From an uncultured Acinetobacter sp. (lineage in GTDB: Bacteria; Pseudomonadota; Gammaproteobacteria; Pseudomonadales; Moraxellaceae), in NCBI GenBank assembly GCA_900771065.1, contig CAAGMP010000248.1, forward strand, positions 1-6,915: a stretch of 6,915 nucleotides of DNA, in the 5' to 3' direction. The notes below the pieces were generated by a model. It did no database searches, had not been told where the DNA came from, and worked only from the letters and a program-made list of their open reading frames with translations. Below are positions 4,952 through 6,915 of the stretch, one piece after another (position 1 is the first letter of the stretch; every line of letters starts with the position of its first letter). The position numbers were made by a program, and so were the translations under genes.

Positions 4952-6310
4952 ATGTTGCAAAAAGTTTTAATTGCAAACCGTGGTGAAATCGCACTTCGTA
5001 TCACGCGCGCGTGCAAAACATTAGGAATCAAAACAGTTGGTGTGTATTCAAATGCCGATAAAGATTTGATGCACTTACGTTTTTGCGATGAAGCCGTTTG
5101 TATTGGTCCTGGTGCGAGCAGTGAAAGTTACTTAAATATTCCTGCAATTATTACCGCTGCGGAAATCACGGGTGCTGATGCAATTCATCCGGGTTATGGC
5201 TTCTTATCTGAAAATGCAGAATTTGCAGAAATTGTAGAAAGTTCAGGATTTATTTTTATTGGTCCACGCCCTGAACATATTCGTTTAATGGGTAACAAAG
5301 TTTCTGCCATTATTGCAATGAAAAAAGCAGGTGTACCTACTGTTCCAGGTTGTGACCATGCTGTAACAATTCACAATGCACTTGAAGAAGCAAAAAAAAT
5401 TGGTTTTCCATTGATTGTGAAAGCAGCTTCAGGTGGTGGTGGACGCGGTATGCGTATTGTTGAGCGTGTCGATACTTTACTTGAGTCGGTACAAGCAGCG
5501 CAACGTGATGCAGAGCTTTGGTTTGGCGATGATACCGTTTATATGGAGCGTTTTTTACAAAAACCGCGCCATGTTGAAGTACAAGTTCTTGCCGATGGTA
5601 ACGGTCATGCAATTCATTTATATGATCGAGATTGTTCATTACAACGTCGTCATCAAAAAGTACTTGAAGAAGCACCTGCCCCAAATTTACCAGAAGAAGC
5701 ACGTGCACAAATTTTAGAAGCATGTGTAAATGCTTGTAAATTAATGCAATATCGTGGTGCGGGAACATTCGAGTTTTTATTTGAAGATGGTGAATTCTTC
5801 TTTATTGAAATGAATACCCGTGTTCAAGTTGAACATCCTGTGACTGAAATGGTGACAGGAATCGATATTATTGAACAACAATTACGCATTGCAGCAGGAT
5901 TAGGTCTTGAAATTCAACAAGAAGATGTTGAAGTGAAAGGACATGCGATTGAGTGTCGAATCAATGCAGAAGATCCAACGACGTTCTTACCATCACCAGG
6001 TAAAATTGAACAATTTTATGCACCAGGTGGTGCAGGAATTCGTTTAGATTCGCATATCTATCCTGGATATAGCATTCCACCATATTATGATTCAATGATT
6101 GCAAAACTCATTGCTCATGGTAAAGATCGTGAAACATCAATTGCACGCATGAAACAAGCTTTAGATGAAATGATTTTAACAGGTGTGAAAACCAATATTC
6201 CATTACACAAAGATTTAATTTTGGAAGATGCGAATTTTTGTGAGCACGCAATGGATATTCATTACTTAGAAAAACATTTGTTAAAACAAATTGCGAATGT
6301 AAATGAGTGA
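4952..6310 (+). CDS. accC: Biotin carboxylase subunit of acetyl-CoA carboxylase
   Basis: AccC uses ATP and bicarbonate to carboxylate the biotin carried on AccB. It has 452 residues, close to E. coli's 449, with all three domains: N-terminal (1-110, starting KVLIANRGEIALR), ATP-grasp (about 115-320) and C-terminal (to 452). Visible residues, apparently two positions lower than E. coli beyond the first domain, include K116 and K157 for ATP, the glycine-rich loop SGGGGRGM (160-167), H207-E209, the RRHQK segment (232-236), metal ligands E274 and E286, NTRVQVEH (288-295) with R290 and E294, and R336 in ECRINAED. No active-site residue is missing. AGGA lies 8 bases before the ATG. It is the last gene of the aroQ-accB-accC unit and is followed by a strong terminator. 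Confidence 0.98.
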   Translation: MLQKVLIANRGEIALRITRACKTLGIKTVGVYSNADKDLMHLRFCDEAVCIGPGASSESYLNIPAIITAAEITGADAIHPGYGFLSENAEFAEIVESSGFIFIGPRPEHIRLMGNKVSAIIAMKKAGVPTVPGCDHAVTIHNALEEAKKIGFPLIVKAASGGGGRGMRIVERVDTLLESVQAAQRDAELWFGDDTVYMERFLQKPRHVEVQVLADGNGHAIHLYDRDCSLQRRHQKVLEEAPAPNLPEEARAQILEACVNACKLMQYRGAGTFEFLFEDGEFFFIEMNTRVQVEHPVTEMVTGIDIIEQQLRIAAGLGLEIQQEDVEVKGHAIECRINAEDPTTFLPSPGKIEQFYAPGGAGIRLDSHIYPGYSIPPYYDSMIAKLIAHGKDRETSIARMKQALDEMILTGVKTNIPLHKDLILEDANFCEHAMDIHYLEKHLLKQIANVNE

Positions 6311-6322
6311 CATAAAGTTATT

Positions 6323-6353
6323 AAAAAGCTGTTGATTCTCAACAGCTTTTTTT
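6323..6353. terminator. Bidirectional intrinsic terminator after accC
   Basis: A perfect 13-bp stem (6323-6335 with 6339-6351) with a 3-base loop TTC has the core GCTGTTGA/TCAACAGC, flanked by A5 on the left and a T7 run (6347-6353) on the right. It begins 12 bases after the accC stop and ends 6 bases before the stop of the opposing gene at 6360, so it can stop transcription from both sides. Confidence 0.92.
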
Positions 6354-6359
6354 ATTCTA

Positions 6360-6803
6360 TTAAGGCAAAACCCGTTTAAGCGAAGCAATACATTGTTTTG
6401 GTTCATCAACAGCACATAATTCAATTATATTGGCATTTTTCCATTTAATTAATAACTCAAATACATCCCCTGTTTGATCAATATTTACTCCTTGACAATC
6501 AGGTTGTTTATTATTGTATTTCATTTGTACCATTAAAACGCCACTTTTTTTAGCTGCATCCATTAACGGTTCATATTGATAATCCCCAATCGCTAACTCA
6601 TTCCCCTCTTTAATCAACAAAATATTATCTTTAAAATTATAATATGCCGAACATGCTTTATTATTTTTTTGCACAGCACTATCTTGCCATAAACCAGTCA
6701 ATTCAGAATGAAGCGTAATATGAACTGTATTTTTTAAATCTTGACTGTGGGTAATATTAAAAAAATTAATACCAATAAAAAACAGGAGAAATAATTTTTG
6801 CAT
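6360..6803 (-). CDS. Exported hypothetical protein with four cysteines
   Basis: I do not recognise this 147-residue protein. It starts with a good Sec signal peptide: MQK, a very hydrophobic segment 4-17 (LFLLFFIGINFFNI), and a likely cleavage after T-H-S20. The mature part (about 127 residues) has C51, C103, C130 and C138, which could form two disulfides, and alternates short strand-like segments (NILLIKEG, GVLMVQMKY, VFELLIKW), suggesting a small beta-rich periplasmic domain. An LTGLW segment (35-39) opens it. The ATG at 6803 is chosen because the signal peptide begins there; in-frame upstream codons (ATG at 6848, GTG at 6854) would add charged residues and a second hydrophobic stretch. The Shine-Dalgarno is weak (AGG, 10 bases upstream). 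It lies alone between accC, which converges on it, and an rRNA operon reading the same way. Confidence 0.7.
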   Translation of the reverse strand: MQKLFLLFFIGINFFNITHSQDLKNTVHITLHSELTGLWQDSAVQKNNKACSAYYNFKDNILLIKEGNELAIGDYQYEPLMDAAKKSGVLMVQMKYNNKQPDCQGVNIDQTGDVFELLIKWKNANIIELCAVDEPKQCIASLKRVLP

Positions 6804-6859
6804 TCTAATAAAGCCTAAAATAAGTATTATGCGCAAATCATAAATCATGTACACATAAT

Positions 6860-6885
6860 AAAAAACCCCCTCATGGAGGGGGTTT
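6860..6885 (-). terminator. Terminator of the rRNA operon
   Basis: Read on the minus strand, this is a 10-bp stem (6885-6876 with 6872-6863; core CCCCCTC/GAGGGGG) with a 3-base loop, followed by six T (6865-6860). It lies 5 bases after the 5S rRNA 3' end. Its GC-rich core and T-run are typical of a strong rRNA operon terminator. It should shield the small exported-protein gene downstream from rRNA read-through. Confidence 0.92.
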
Positions 6886-6890
6886 GAATA

Positions 6891-6915
6891 CTGAGCTGGC
6901 GATGACTTACTCTCA
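6891..6915 (-). rRNA. rrf: 5S ribosomal RNA, 3' end only (partial)
   Basis: On the minus strand the last 25 bases read TGAGAGTAAGTCATCGCCAG followed by CTCAG. This matches the 3' end of gammaproteobacterial 5S rRNA: the GAGAGTA of the final loop region, then CGCCAG, the 3' strand of the closing helix (E. coli has GAGAGTAGGGAACTGCCAGGC). About 25 of some 115-120 bases are present; the rest lies beyond the window. The exact 3' end is uncertain by one or two bases. A terminator follows directly, as expected for the last gene of a 16S-23S-5S operon. Confidence 0.9.

Noticed and set aside
5337..5768. Open frames opposite to and within accC (5337-5768 minus; 5433-5717 plus)
   Set aside because: Both lie wholly within a fully conserved accC, and the His/Leu/Tyr-rich composition is typical of shadow frames.
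1..6915. CRISPR array, insertion sequence, prophage, tRNA or toxin gene
   Set aside because: No regularly spaced repeats, transposase-like frames, terminal inverted repeats, tRNA-like sequence or toxin domain were seen on either strand.

Overview
This 6,915-base window looks like one complete short-read contig from a low-GC gammaproteobacterium, most likely Acinetobacter. The case for Acinetobacter is the AT-rich coding with A/T-ending codons, the housekeeping protein sequences and the 5S rRNA 3' end, all compared from memory and not by search. Both ends look artificial. Bases 1-12 match the end of the Illumina TruSeq adapter, and the last bases are the 3' end of a 5S rRNA gene, a usual assembly break point because rRNA operons are multicopy.

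Layout. (1) 13-803, plus strand: the C-terminal part of a PfkB-family kinase, resembling adenosine kinase, then a tightly linked Rieske [2Fe-2S] protein, closed by a bidirectional terminator. (2) 809-3764, minus strand, read from high to low coordinates: a small cytoplasmic protein faintly resembling Imm33/DUF2185, a secreted LprI-like protein coupled to it by a TAATG junction, prmB (ribosomal protein L3 glutamine methyltransferase) and aroC (chorismate synthase). prmB and aroC both start with GTG, and the aroC Shine-Dalgarno sequence overlaps the prmB stop. (3) 3765-4048: an AT-rich divergent control region with a candidate promoter and a set of TTTTGCA direct and inverted repeats just before aroQ. 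(4) 4049-6353, plus strand: aroQ-accB-accC, closed by a second bidirectional terminator. (5) 6360-6803, minus strand: an unrecognised exported protein with four cysteines, lying just downstream of an rRNA operon whose terminator and 5S end finish the window.

How the genes work together. AroQ (third step) and AroC (last step) both serve the shikimate pathway to chorismate but lie in divergent units. AccB and AccC are the biotin carrier and biotin carboxylase of acetyl-CoA carboxylase, the first committed step of fatty acid synthesis. PrmB modifies the ribosome. prmB-aroC and aroQ-accB-accC are familiar gammaproteobacterial gene orders. The window is therefore mainly core chromosome. I found no mobile element, CRISPR array or convincing new system. 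The points worth a second look are the repeat cluster before aroQ, the coupled Imm33-like/LprI-like pair, the unknown exported protein and the adapter artefact.
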